Assembly: GCA_019894655.1 (NCBI GenBank)
Contig: JAGXNZ010000040.1
Span: 1 to 5,991 of the forward strand
Length of the DNA: 5,991 nt
From: Promethearchaeota archaeon
GTDB taxonomy: Archaea; Asgardarchaeota; Lokiarchaeia; Sigynarchaeales; SOKP01
Direction: 5' to 3'
In this document: one piece after another, positions 1 to 5,991 of the stretch
How the letters are laid out: every line of letters starts with the position of its first letter
How positions within the stretch are numbered: the first letter of the stretch is position 1
Program-made: the position numbers and the translations under genes
The notes under the pieces: generated by a model
Seen by the model: the letters and a program-made list of their open reading frames with translations, nothing else
Told to the model about the DNA's origin: nothing
The model's database searches: none

Positions 1-62
1 ATGCAAATATCTTTAATTTTTCATTTTGGGAACTCTTCTTTATTGTTCTTACTCCTTGTTTA
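1..62 (+). other. Left-edge leader or tail of an upstream gene
   Basis: This stretch is rich in T and C and resembles the T-rich gap after the large gene, so it is most simply read as intergenic. Two + strand frames stay open to the window edge. Frame 1 ends at TAA 61-63, which overlaps the ATG at 63-65 as TAATG. Frame 3 is continuous with the large gene downstream and would add about 20 mostly hydrophobic residues. The second frame stops at 14-16. A weak TATA-like TTTAATTT lies at 12-19, about 45 bases before the ATG. No convincing Shine-Dalgarno precedes that ATG. Whether this is leader, the end of an upstream gene or an N-terminal extension cannot be settled from the window. Confidence 0.4.
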
Positions 63-191
63 ATGATATTTCCTTCCCGTGAAAAAACAGGAAAAACAAA
101 ATCTAAATGGAAGAAAAGGAAGAAAATTCTTGCTGTTTTCGGGATAAGTTTTGCGTTTCTTGGTGCAAATTATGCAAATATAGGATTTATA
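63..191 (+). other. N-terminal basic stretch and signal-anchor segment (residues 1-43)
   Basis: Ten of the first 21 residues are Lys or Arg, followed by a hydrophobic run at residues 22-43 rich in Ile, Phe, Ala and Gly. This is the charge pattern of a Sec signal peptide or signal anchor with the N-terminus in the cytoplasm and the following chain exported. A clear A-x-A cleavage site is lacking, so an uncleaved anchor is slightly favoured. Cys44 follows the segment but the preceding residues (G-F-I) do not make a good lipobox. Confidence 0.75.
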
Positions 192-3100
192 TGTTCTCAA
201 ATAGAAACAACAGGTTTAATCAAGGATGTCGACGTAGAAAGTAATTTCAGCGCTGAAAACCATTTGAATTCCCAGACTCAAGATAAGATGGTTGACATGT
301 TTGATTATGGCAGTTCAATGTTGGGTAATATTCCGCTTGGAGCGATACCTAATCTTGAAAATACTACAATTCCCTATGATTTGATCGTCCCGAACTCTAC
401 GATCATTCCGCCAGAAGCGGATTTAACTCCTCCTAATCTAAGATTTATCGAAGTTTCTGATGGATATACCCTAACTGAAATAACGCAAATTAAAGTATCC
501 GCCTACGATAGAGAAACAGGAATTCAGCAGGTAGTTTTTAAATTGTTATATCAAGGAGTAAATATAGTTGCCGAGGGTGAATTTAGTTACAACGAGTCTT
601 TAGGCCTCTATAATTACAGCCTTAATACAAATAACTATGAAGATGGGAATTATGATATACATGCAACTGCTGTTGATACCAATAACAACGAAAATACGAT
701 AGTTATAAATGTAGATATCTCTAACAATCCTGCTTATGAATTTGATGATATTGAACTAGATTATGCCTTAGTTGAGCTAACAGACTATATTAACGTAAGT
801 TTTACATCTTTAGCAAATGGATCCTATACTGTTCAAATAGTAAATGCAGAGCATAAAACTATCTTTTCATTTTCGGGACCAATAATGGAGAATGAAAAGA
901 AGATTTTAGAAGTTCCAATTGATCCATTGTACTTTAAGGTCGCACGATACAAAATTATTATTACTGTTTCCGTAAATGTATTTGGTATCTCTAAAAAAGA
1001 AACTAGAGATTTCGACTTGGAAGTCTTAAAAGAGGCTGTTACCCTTGGATTAGATGTAGAAGAAGGTGAGGATATATATTCTGACCATTACATTAATTTC
1101 CGGGCCAGGTTAGTAGAAAACGATTTAGGACCTTCCGAATCAATAGAAAATGGTATTCCAATTTCTGGCCAAGTCCTAACTTTTAAGATAGCAGATTCAG
1201 ATAATCACCGGATTTTAGGTACTGCAATTACAGACAGCAGTGGTTATGCTACTTTTACTTATAAAGTTGAGTTAGCTAAAGGTACTCATCTTTTTAATGT
1301 CAGCTATGGAGGTAATAATGTGTATCAACCCTACGAAACTTATAGCTTATTTGAGAATCAAGGAATATATACACAAATTCTATTGTCTAACGAAATCACT
1401 CCCGTATCGTATAACAACATTGGAGAACTTAAAGCGAAGTTAATCGCTGATGATTTATATCTCTCTAATAAATCTTTGTACTTCAGTCTATCAAATTCAA
1501 TGGAGACAATATATCTCGGAATGGCGCAAACTGATGTAAACGGAGAAGCAAAGATAAATTTTCCATGCAATCAATTACCGGGAAACTATGATGTTATCAT
1601 CACTTTTGACGGAGACTCAATTTATTCAGAGAATACATCTGAATTTCTTAATGCTTTTGAAATTCTCAGAGAATCAACTAAGATAAAAATAGTTAATGCG
1701 GAGTCAAACATTTTGTGTCCTTTTAATTCTGAGACAGAAGTTGCTGCAAAGTTAATTATTAATGAAGCACACATTGGCATTGAGGGAATTCTATTGATTT
1801 TTGAAGTTATATATGATACCACAAATCTCGTTATTGGATCTTCAACAACTGATTCAAATGGCCTAGCTTCAATCCTATTTAGACCAAGCGATTTCAATCT
1901 TGCACCTATGGATTATTTACTTAATATTTATCTCAATGGAGATGAGTATTATGAAGAGATTTCGTCCCATATAATCCTGCAAGTTAAGAAAGATGTCCCT
2001 ATTATTTCAATAGAAGGTACTGAAGCGTACTTTTTAGAAGCTTTCCAGATTAACGCTTCGTTAACAAATAGTCTTCTATCTCCGTTAAGTGGGAAATTGC
2101 TTGATTTCTATATGATAAACTCTACTACGGGTGTATCGACATATCTCGGTACTGCAATCACTGATGAACAGGGATTGGCAACATTAAGCGTACCCGCTAA
2201 TAAAATTAACAAGTCTGGTGTTTTTAACATCGCTGTACAATTCTCTGGGGATAAATTTGAAGGTTATATGTACAAGGAGATATATCATGCGTTAATTATC
2301 CATCTTCGAGAAACTCACCTATATATTCAGGGATCAAAAGAACAGATTCCCACAGAATACTTAGAAATTAAAATAATTTTGACGGATAACAAGGGAACCC
2401 CAATCGAAGGCCAAAAGATTTATTTAGAATGTTATAAAGAAAACAGCAACATAGATCTATTAGGATCTGAGACATATATCTTAACCAACGCATCAGGGAT
2501 GATGCTATATTCTCTACCCTTACTTCTCCAAGGGAAATACAAGATTTATGCATATTACAATCCACAATCAGATAATCTGGTTAAAAATAATGGATTCCTG
2601 AATTCTGAAGCAAGATTTGAGTTTAAAATAGTAAGTATTCCTGCGGATTTATCCTTGAGGGACTTAAGCTTACCACGGATTATGAGAGGCGATGTCTTAG
2701 ATATTACAATCGTTTCAGGATCCAAAGAAGCGAAGGATTACATTATTCCGGTTCGAATCTATTTAGATGCTGAAAATTTCGATCACACCGATATATTAGG
2801 ATTGATGTTTTTGTATTATGGTGTTGGAAGATTCTCCTTCAAAATACCCTTTGATTCAGATTTTCAATCGGGGATATATAACTTCACTATAGAAATACAA
2901 CCAGGCTCGCTTTTCAAAGGTTCCATGACCTTTTCAATTGATCTCGTTGAACGTACAACCTTATTAATAGATTACTATATTTTAAATCCATTAGCAAACG
3001 GACAACATTATATAAGAGAACCAGAGAACATTACATTTACATTGATAGATGAAGATAGAATGCCTTTACCTTTTGCTTGCGAAAACGAACTTGTTAATCG

Positions 3101-4898
3101 ATGGATTTACTATCAAATAATTAATGGTAAAAATGTGTTTGGTTTAGAAGAAGTAGGTCTGTTAAACGGTTCATTCTTTATCATCCATAAACCTGAATCT
3201 TATGGATTTGAGACATGTTCAGCTTTTAACACCGGTTCTCGATTCTTCGCTCCCTCTCAAGAAAAGAAGAGAGTTGAAGTGTTAAGAAGGCCGCTAATAT
3301 TACATTTCATCGATTATTCCCACGATAACCCAGAAAGACTAGCATTACCCTATTCCGGTCATAGAGGTGAGCATATACTGATAAGCGCACGAGTGCAAGA
3401 TTATTTAAACAGATCCTATCTGAAAAATCATAATGTCATATTTGGTTACGACAATAAATACTCAGTTTACTCTAGCCTCTCTGATACAAATGGTAATACT
3501 CTTGTTTCCGTACCTTTAAACTCTATATCTGGTTTGATGCAAGCAGGTAAATATAGAATGTATGTTAAAATAGCCTTATCAGAGAAATTTGAATCAGTAG
3601 TGACATCTAACCCTAATTTACTTAATGTTTTGGAGTATGGTCATTTTGAGTGTAGCGTGGGACCAGTTACGACGAGAGACATGAATTATGTGATAAAACC
3701 TACAATTACTTTTTATGACGAAGACAATAAGCCGGTTTCTAATTTCCCGTTCTACATGCGATTTTTAAATAAGGAGACGAATGAGGTCTATGTTCAACAA
3801 TACATTCATAATGGAAAAAGAGAAATTCCAATAACAGATGGAGGAAACTTCGTCATACTAATAACAATTACTCCCGATGAGGTAGGATATTCTGCGAGCG
3901 AAGATTCAATTGCGATGTACATGGTTCTTCAAACGCTTATCATTGCCTTAAAAAAAGAGAGTATAACAATTAAAATTTGGTCCCCTCTCATACCACCCAT
4001 CTACATACCAGTCTTTTCAGATCTGATTTTACCCGCCTTATGGCAGAGTATAAAATGGCAGGCTAGTGGATACACAATTTTAATCTGGTTTATTCTCTTC
4101 GTGTTATTCGGAAGAGAAAAAATCGATCTAACATGGACAACGCTCCTCAAATTTATGATTTTAATAATGGTTCTTAAGTTATTTCAAACTGATGACATTT
4201 TTTGGAATCTCTTTCTAAAACTTGGGATTTTAGCGGCTTTACACTTTGTTTCTGAGGTGATGTCAGGTGCGAATTGGTTATTAAGCGCAATCTTCCTGAT
4301 CATTGAAATCGCAATTGGTTTAGGTATGACATATGCTCTGCGTTATTTAGATTATAAACTTGGAAGATTGTTATTAGATCCAAATCGAAATTTAAAGGAG
4401 ATGAAAGATAATGAGAAAAATGTTCCTAGCGCTATCATCATCATTCTCGAATTACTTCTTACAGCCTCATACGGACTTTATGTTCTTGCATATAAAGTAC
4501 TAGGAGATTTCGTAAAGCCCCTCTCTTGGGTATTAGAATGGATGTGGAGTAAGAAAAGAGAATGGGCTGGTGATATTAAGGGCACACCTGCGATTTTTTT
4601 AACGATAATCTATTTAGTGATCAAGTATTTAGTTGGGAAGCTTGTTGATAAATTAGTACCAAAACCAAGTCCAGGAAATATTTTTGGATTTCTTGTGGAA
4701 ATTGCCAGGAATGTATTGAAAATCTCTTTGATAATAATAATCACAGCTATTATAGCAGTTTACTCAGGGCCTGTATCCTCGGTAGTAGAAATGGTTATCC
4801 GGAAATTAGTTGAGTTTTTCATAGCCGAGATTTTTGGTATAGTTTTATCTCTCGTAGTAGTATCTTTATCAGTACCCTATTCAGCAGCGGATGAATAG
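63..4898 (+). CDS. Giant Ig-like-repeat surface protein with polytopic C-terminal membrane domain
   Basis: This 1,611-residue protein is not a named family I recognise, but its plan is clear. Residues 1-21 are strongly basic, and 22-43 form a hydrophobic signal-anchor or signal peptide. Residues 44-120 are a polar, Asn-rich linker. Residues 121-220 look like an Ig-like domain (TPP start, D149 and G153, then DG and the AVDTNNN end). Residues 221-322 are another beta-rich unit. Residues 323-858 hold five Ig-like repeats of about 100-110 residues with a TDxxG-type signature, as in invasin/Big_1-like domains. Residues 859-1290 hold about four more divergent units, one with SDTNG at 1140-1144. Residues 1335-1604 contain about eight membrane segments. 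Eighteen N-x-S/T sequons occur between residues 61 and 1116 and none later, which fits a glycosylated exterior. A role as an adhesin, cell-envelope or cell-contact protein is inference. ATG 63 is the only ATG in this frame before the basic/hydrophobic N-terminus, but the frame is open upstream to the edge, so the start is not certain. The TAG stop is followed directly by a T-rich tract. Confidence 0.9.
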   Translation: MIFPSREKTGKTKSKWKKRKKILAVFGISFAFLGANYANIGFICSQIETTGLIKDVDVESNFSAENHLNSQTQDKMVDMFDYGSSMLGNIPLGAIPNLENTTIPYDLIVPNSTIIPPEADLTPPNLRFIEVSDGYTLTEITQIKVSAYDRETGIQQVVFKLLYQGVNIVAEGEFSYNESLGLYNYSLNTNNYEDGNYDIHATAVDTNNNENTIVINVDISNNPAYEFDDIELDYALVELTDYINVSFTSLANGSYTVQIVNAEHKTIFSFSGPIMENEKKILEVPIDPLYFKVARYKIIITVSVNVFGISKKETRDFDLEVLKEAVTLGLDVEEGEDIYSDHYINFRARLVENDLGPSESIENGIPISGQVLTFKIADSDNHRILGTAITDSSGYATFTYKVELAKGTHLFNVSYGGNNVYQPYETYSLFENQGIYTQILLSNEITPVSYNNIGELKAKLIADDLYLSNKSLYFSLSNSMETIYLGMAQTDVNGEAKINFPCNQLPGNYDVIITFDGDSIYSENTSEFLNAFEILRESTKIKIVNAESNILCPFNSETEVAAKLIINEAHIGIEGILLIFEVIYDTTNLVIGSSTTDSNGLASILFRPSDFNLAPMDYLLNIYLNGDEYYEEISSHIILQVKKDVPIISIEGTEAYFLEAFQINASLTNSLLSPLSGKLLDFYMINSTTGVSTYLGTAITDEQGLATLSVPANKINKSGVFNIAVQFSGDKFEGYMYKEIYHALIIHLRETHLYIQGSKEQIPTEYLEIKIILTDNKGTPIEGQKIYLECYKENSNIDLLGSETYILTNASGMMLYSLPLLLQGKYKIYAYYNPQSDNLVKNNGFLNSEARFEFKIVSIPADLSLRDLSLPRIMRGDVLDITIVSGSKEAKDYIIPVRIYLDAENFDHTDILGLMFLYYGVGRFSFKIPFDSDFQSGIYNFTIEIQPGSLFKGSMTFSIDLVERTTLLIDYYILNPLANGQHYIREPENITFTLIDEDRMPLPFACENELVNRWIYYQIINGKNVFGLEEVGLLNGSFFIIHKPESYGFETCSAFNTGSRFFAPSQEKKRVEVLRRPLILHFIDYSHDNPERLALPYSGHRGEHILISARVQDYLNRSYLKNHNVIFGYDNKYSVYSSLSDTNGNTLVSVPLNSISGLMQAGKYRMYVKIALSEKFESVVTSNPNLLNVLEYGHFECSVGPVTTRDMNYVIKPTITFYDEDNKPVSNFPFYMRFLNKETNEVYVQQYIHNGKREIPITDGGNFVILITITPDEVGYSASEDSIAMYMVLQTLIIALKKESITIKIWSPLIPPIYIPVFSDLILPALWQSIKWQASGYTILIWFILFVLFGREKIDLTWTTLLKFMILIMVLKLFQTDDIFWNLFLKLGILAALHFVSEVMSGANWLLSAIFLIIEIAIGLGMTYALRYLDYKLGRLLLDPNRNLKEMKDNEKNVPSAIIIILELLLTASYGLYVLAYKVLGDFVKPLSWVLEWMWSKKREWAGDIKGTPAIFLTIIYLVIKYLVGKLVDKLVPKPSPGNIFGFLVEIARNVLKISLIIIITAIIAVYSGPVSSVVEMVIRKLVEFFIAEIFGIVLSLVVVSLSVPYSAADE
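423..722 (+). other. First Ig-like domain (residues about 121-220)
   Basis: The unit opens with TPPNLRF, continues with an AYDRETGIQQVVFK strand pair and ends with DGNYDIHATAVDTNNN. This matches the general pattern of extracellular Ig-like domains in prokaryotic surface proteins, in which a Pro-Pro entry, a D-x-x-x-G-I turn and a late 'atDxxgN' strand are typical. It differs from the TDxxG-type repeats that follow, so the protein mixes at least two Ig-like types. The boundaries are estimated by eye. Confidence 0.6.
1029..2636 (+). repeat. Five tandem Ig-like protein repeats (residues about 323-858)
   Basis: A short signature recurs at regular spacing: TDSSG at residue 390, TDVNG at 490, TDSNG at 596, TDEQG at 700 and TNASG at 808. 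The steps are 100, 106, 104 and 108 residues. The first four signatures are preceded by LG or IG plus a few residues (LGTAITD is identical at 385-391 and 695-701), and the fifth by a similar LGSETYILTN. Each signature is followed by an alternating-hydrophobic strand, then a 'G-x-Y/F-x-(I/V)' strand and an end such as GGNNVY, DGDSIY, NGDEYY or GDKFEG. This is the pattern of invasin/Big_1-like domains that build rigid extracellular stalks. The repeats are divergent at DNA level, so they are old and not a recent tandem expansion. Confidence 0.75.
4065..4874 (+). other. C-terminal polytopic membrane domain (residues about 1335-1604)
   Basis: Long hydrophobic stretches lie at about residues 1335-1350, 1358-1374, 1379-1400, 1403-1426, 1454-1481, 1508-1528, 1551-1575 and 1582-1604, giving roughly eight membrane segments. 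A Pro-rich hydrophobic stretch at 1308-1328 just before them may be interfacial or re-entrant. A basic loop lies at 1427-1453, and a Trp- and Lys/Arg-rich loop at 1488-1502. I recognise no transporter, protease or channel signature. Most Ig-repeat surface proteins end in one membrane anchor or an envelope-binding domain, so this polytopic end is unusual. Segment limits are estimates by eye. Confidence 0.7.
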
Positions 4899-4953
4899 GA
4901 TTCTTTTCTCTTTTATTTTACTTTTAATTTTTTTATGTGTATATATTTTTTTC
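4899..4953 (+). terminator. T-rich archaeal-type terminator region
   Basis: Directly after the TAG stop of the large gene comes a run of T-rich blocks broken by single A or C bases, including two uninterrupted T7 runs at 4928-4934 and 4946-4952. No stem-loop precedes them. Archaeal RNA polymerase terminates at oligo-T tracts on the non-template strand without needing a hairpin, so this is a plausible terminator for the large gene. The exact 3' end cannot be fixed. Confidence 0.55.
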
Positions 4954-4979
4954 TTTAAATATTTGTAGTTGGATTTATA
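4954..4979 (+). promoter_or_regulatory. Candidate TATA boxes for the RPA-like gene
   Basis: Two TATA-like elements lie before the ATG at 5009. TTTAAATA at 4954-4961 would place transcription start near 4983-4986, giving a leader of about 25 bases. TTTATA at 4974-4979 would place it near 5002-5005, giving an almost leaderless message. Shine-Dalgarno complementarity is weak: GGA at 5004-5006 is only two bases from the ATG. This makes a short-leader or leaderless mRNA reasonable. The choice between boxes is open. Confidence 0.45.
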
Positions 4980-5008
4980 CTTAAATGTATAATCGTTAGA
5001 GTAGGAAT

Positions 5009-5938
5009 ATGAGCATTTCGATAGACGAATTGTATCAAAAACTTTTAGATTCAGGTATCTCGGAAGCCGAGATAGAAAGGCAAATGCTGCATAAAGGGAA
5101 CGAGTTTGGCGGTTTTATGTCAAAACAGGGTATATTATTTATAATTGCTAAGGAACTTGGTATTAATATTCAATCGCCAGATATCAACGAGCAATTGTAT
5201 AACGAAATCGAAGATGAGATCGATTACGATGAGTTCACAATTAATATATCTGAACTAGAAGAAGAAATGAGAAATATCGTCCTTTTAGGCAAAATTATAC
5301 AGATATATGAGCCAAGAGAATTTTCTCGTAAGGATGGATCTATTGGTAAAATAGCCTCGTTTTTACTCGGGGACGGTTCTAAAGAAATAAAAGTTATAAT
5401 ATGGGACGATAAAGTAGACATTGTTAAAAACGAGTTCTTCCGAGTGGCTGAAGTAATTCGTATCATCGGAGCTTATTGCAAAAAAGGTAAAAACAACAAT
5501 TTAGAAGTTCATTTGGGAAAACGAGGTAAAATTATACTAGCCCCAGAAATTACTAATAAAACTTTGAAGAAACGATTAAACAATCTCAAAGTAGATATCT
5601 CAGACGATAGAACGTCTAAAGCACCATTATCTTCGAGAATAGATGAGCTAGTAGAAAAATTTAACTGCGTAAGACAGATCCAAGGCCAAATTCAAGTTGA
5701 ATTATTCAAGGAAATTACTAAAAAATCTGGTGATAAGACATTCTTACTTAAATTGTTATTAAGCGATGATTCCGCGACGATTCCAGTACTGATATGGGGG
5801 ATGAGAGCTATTGAATACCTAAAAATCATCAGTAATGGTGAAACTGTGGTGATTTCAAATGTGGTGGTAAAACGAAATACATATTCTAACGAAAAAGAGT
5901 TGGTCTTTACTAAAAATTCGTCCTTAGAAATCGTCTAA
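5009..5938 (+). CDS. RPA-like single-stranded DNA-binding protein (two OB-folds)
   Basis: This 309-residue protein has the layout of an archaeal replication protein A large-subunit-type ssDNA-binding protein. Such proteins coat single-stranded DNA in replication, repair and recombination. Residues 1-54 form a helical module ending in a GGFMSKQGILFIIAKELGI-type stretch, which resembles the N-terminal region of archaeal RPA proteins. An acidic linker spans 55-80. OB-fold 1 lies at about 85-178, with KDGSIGKI, a LGDGSKEIKVIIWDD strand pair (Trp132) and the LEVHLGKRGKI end. A basic linker of about 180-210 leads to OB-fold 2 at about 220-309, with LSDDSATIPVLIWG (Trp263) and an NGETVVISNVVVKRN strand. 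No zinc finger is present: only Cys157 and Cys220 occur, so it differs from zinc-bearing euryarchaeal RPA forms. The start is firm, because an in-frame TAG lies at 4997-4999, ten bases upstream, and ATG 5009 is the first start after it. The name rpa is avoided because paralogous two-OB proteins exist in archaea. Confidence 0.85.
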   Translation: MSISIDELYQKLLDSGISEAEIERQMLHKGNEFGGFMSKQGILFIIAKELGINIQSPDINEQLYNEIEDEIDYDEFTINISELEEEMRNIVLLGKIIQIYEPREFSRKDGSIGKIASFLLGDGSKEIKVIIWDDKVDIVKNEFFRVAEVIRIIGAYCKKGKNNNLEVHLGKRGKIILAPEITNKTLKKRLNNLKVDISDDRTSKAPLSSRIDELVEKFNCVRQIQGQIQVELFKEITKKSGDKTFLLKLLLSDDSATIPVLIWGMRAIEYLKIISNGETVVISNVVVKRNTYSNEKELVFTKNSSLEIV

Positions 5939-5962
5939 AGAATACATTGTACTAATGAATAT

Positions 5963-5972
5963 TATTTAAATA
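5963..5972 (+). promoter_or_regulatory. TATA-like box near right edge, for a gene starting at or past the edge
   Basis: TATTTAAATA is a perfect 10-base palindrome that fits an archaeal TATA box. Transcription start about 25 bases from its centre would fall near 5992. ATG triplets at 5983-5985 and 5989-5991 lie at or just before that point, so a leaderless or short-leader gene may start at 5989 or shortly beyond the window. AT-rich matches like this arise easily by chance, and no coding sequence is visible to confirm it. Confidence 0.3.
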
Positions 5973-5991
5973 TTGACACGTAATGCTCATG

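Noticed and set aside
1..181. Repeated 10-mer ATGCAAATAT at 1-10 and 172-181, possible direct repeat or attachment site
   Set aside because: The match does not extend beyond ten bases, the second copy is coding, and such matches are expected by chance in AT-rich DNA.
182..194. Lipoprotein signal around Cys44 of the large protein
   Set aside because: The residues before Cys44 are Gly-Phe-Ile, without the small residue at -1 and the usual Leu at -3, so it is a poor lipobox.
1358..1897. Antisense open frames of 70 and 91 codons (1358-1570 and 1622-1897) inside the large gene
   Set aside because: They lie opposite a clearly coding frame with domain structure, have no recognisable motif, and are a by-product of the codon use of the + strand gene.
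2368..2565. Antisense open frame of 65 codons
   Set aside because: It lies wholly within the fifth Ig-like repeat on the opposite strand, with no promoter or motif.
1029..2636. Recent DNA-level tandem duplication or phase-variable repeat array
   Set aside because: The units are similar only in protein signature; the longest DNA match I noticed between them is about 11 bases (GGTACTGCAAT at 1218 and 2148), too diverged for recombination-driven variation.
5224..5466. Antisense open frame of 80 codons opposite OB-fold 1
   Set aside because: The + strand frame encodes conserved OB-fold motifs here; the antisense product is low-complexity Ser/Ile-rich.
5477..5668. Zinc finger in the RPA-like protein
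   Set aside because: Only two cysteines, Cys157 and Cys220, are present and they are 63 residues apart with no Cys-x-x-Cys pair.

Overview
This 5,991-bp window is AT-rich and almost fully coding on the + strand. It carries one very large gene (63-4898, 1,611 aa), one medium gene (5009-5938, 309 aa), a T-rich gap of 110 bp between them and short non-coding edges. The organism is most likely an archaeon. The second protein has the archaeal replication-protein-A-type layout of a small N-terminal helical module followed by two OB-folds. The non-coding stretches carry TATA-like boxes and oligo-T tracts rather than bacterial -35/-10 boxes and hairpin terminators. The giant cell-surface protein with Ig-like domains fits lineages such as Asgard archaea, but that placement is inference; nothing in the window proves the phylum.

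Layout: 1-62 is a short pyrimidine-rich left edge that is open in two frames, so it is either leader or the tail of something upstream. 63-4898 encodes a membrane-anchored surface protein. It has a basic N-terminus, one hydrophobic segment, an extracellular part of about 1,260 residues built from roughly eleven beta-sandwich (Ig-like) units, and a C-terminal membrane domain with about eight hydrophobic segments. 4899-5008 holds a T-rich terminator-like region and TATA-like boxes for the next gene. 5009-5938 encodes the RPA-like single-stranded-DNA-binding protein. 5939-5991 holds a TATA-like palindrome that probably drives a gene beginning at or just past the right edge.

The two genes show no sign of working together: one acts outside the cell and the other on DNA, and the gap has its own termination and initiation signals. 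They are probably neighbours and not one operon. I see no RNA gene, CRISPR array, insertion sequence or other mobile element. The feature most worth attention is the architecture of the giant protein: a long, sequon-rich Ig-like stalk fused to a polytopic membrane domain that I do not recognise.
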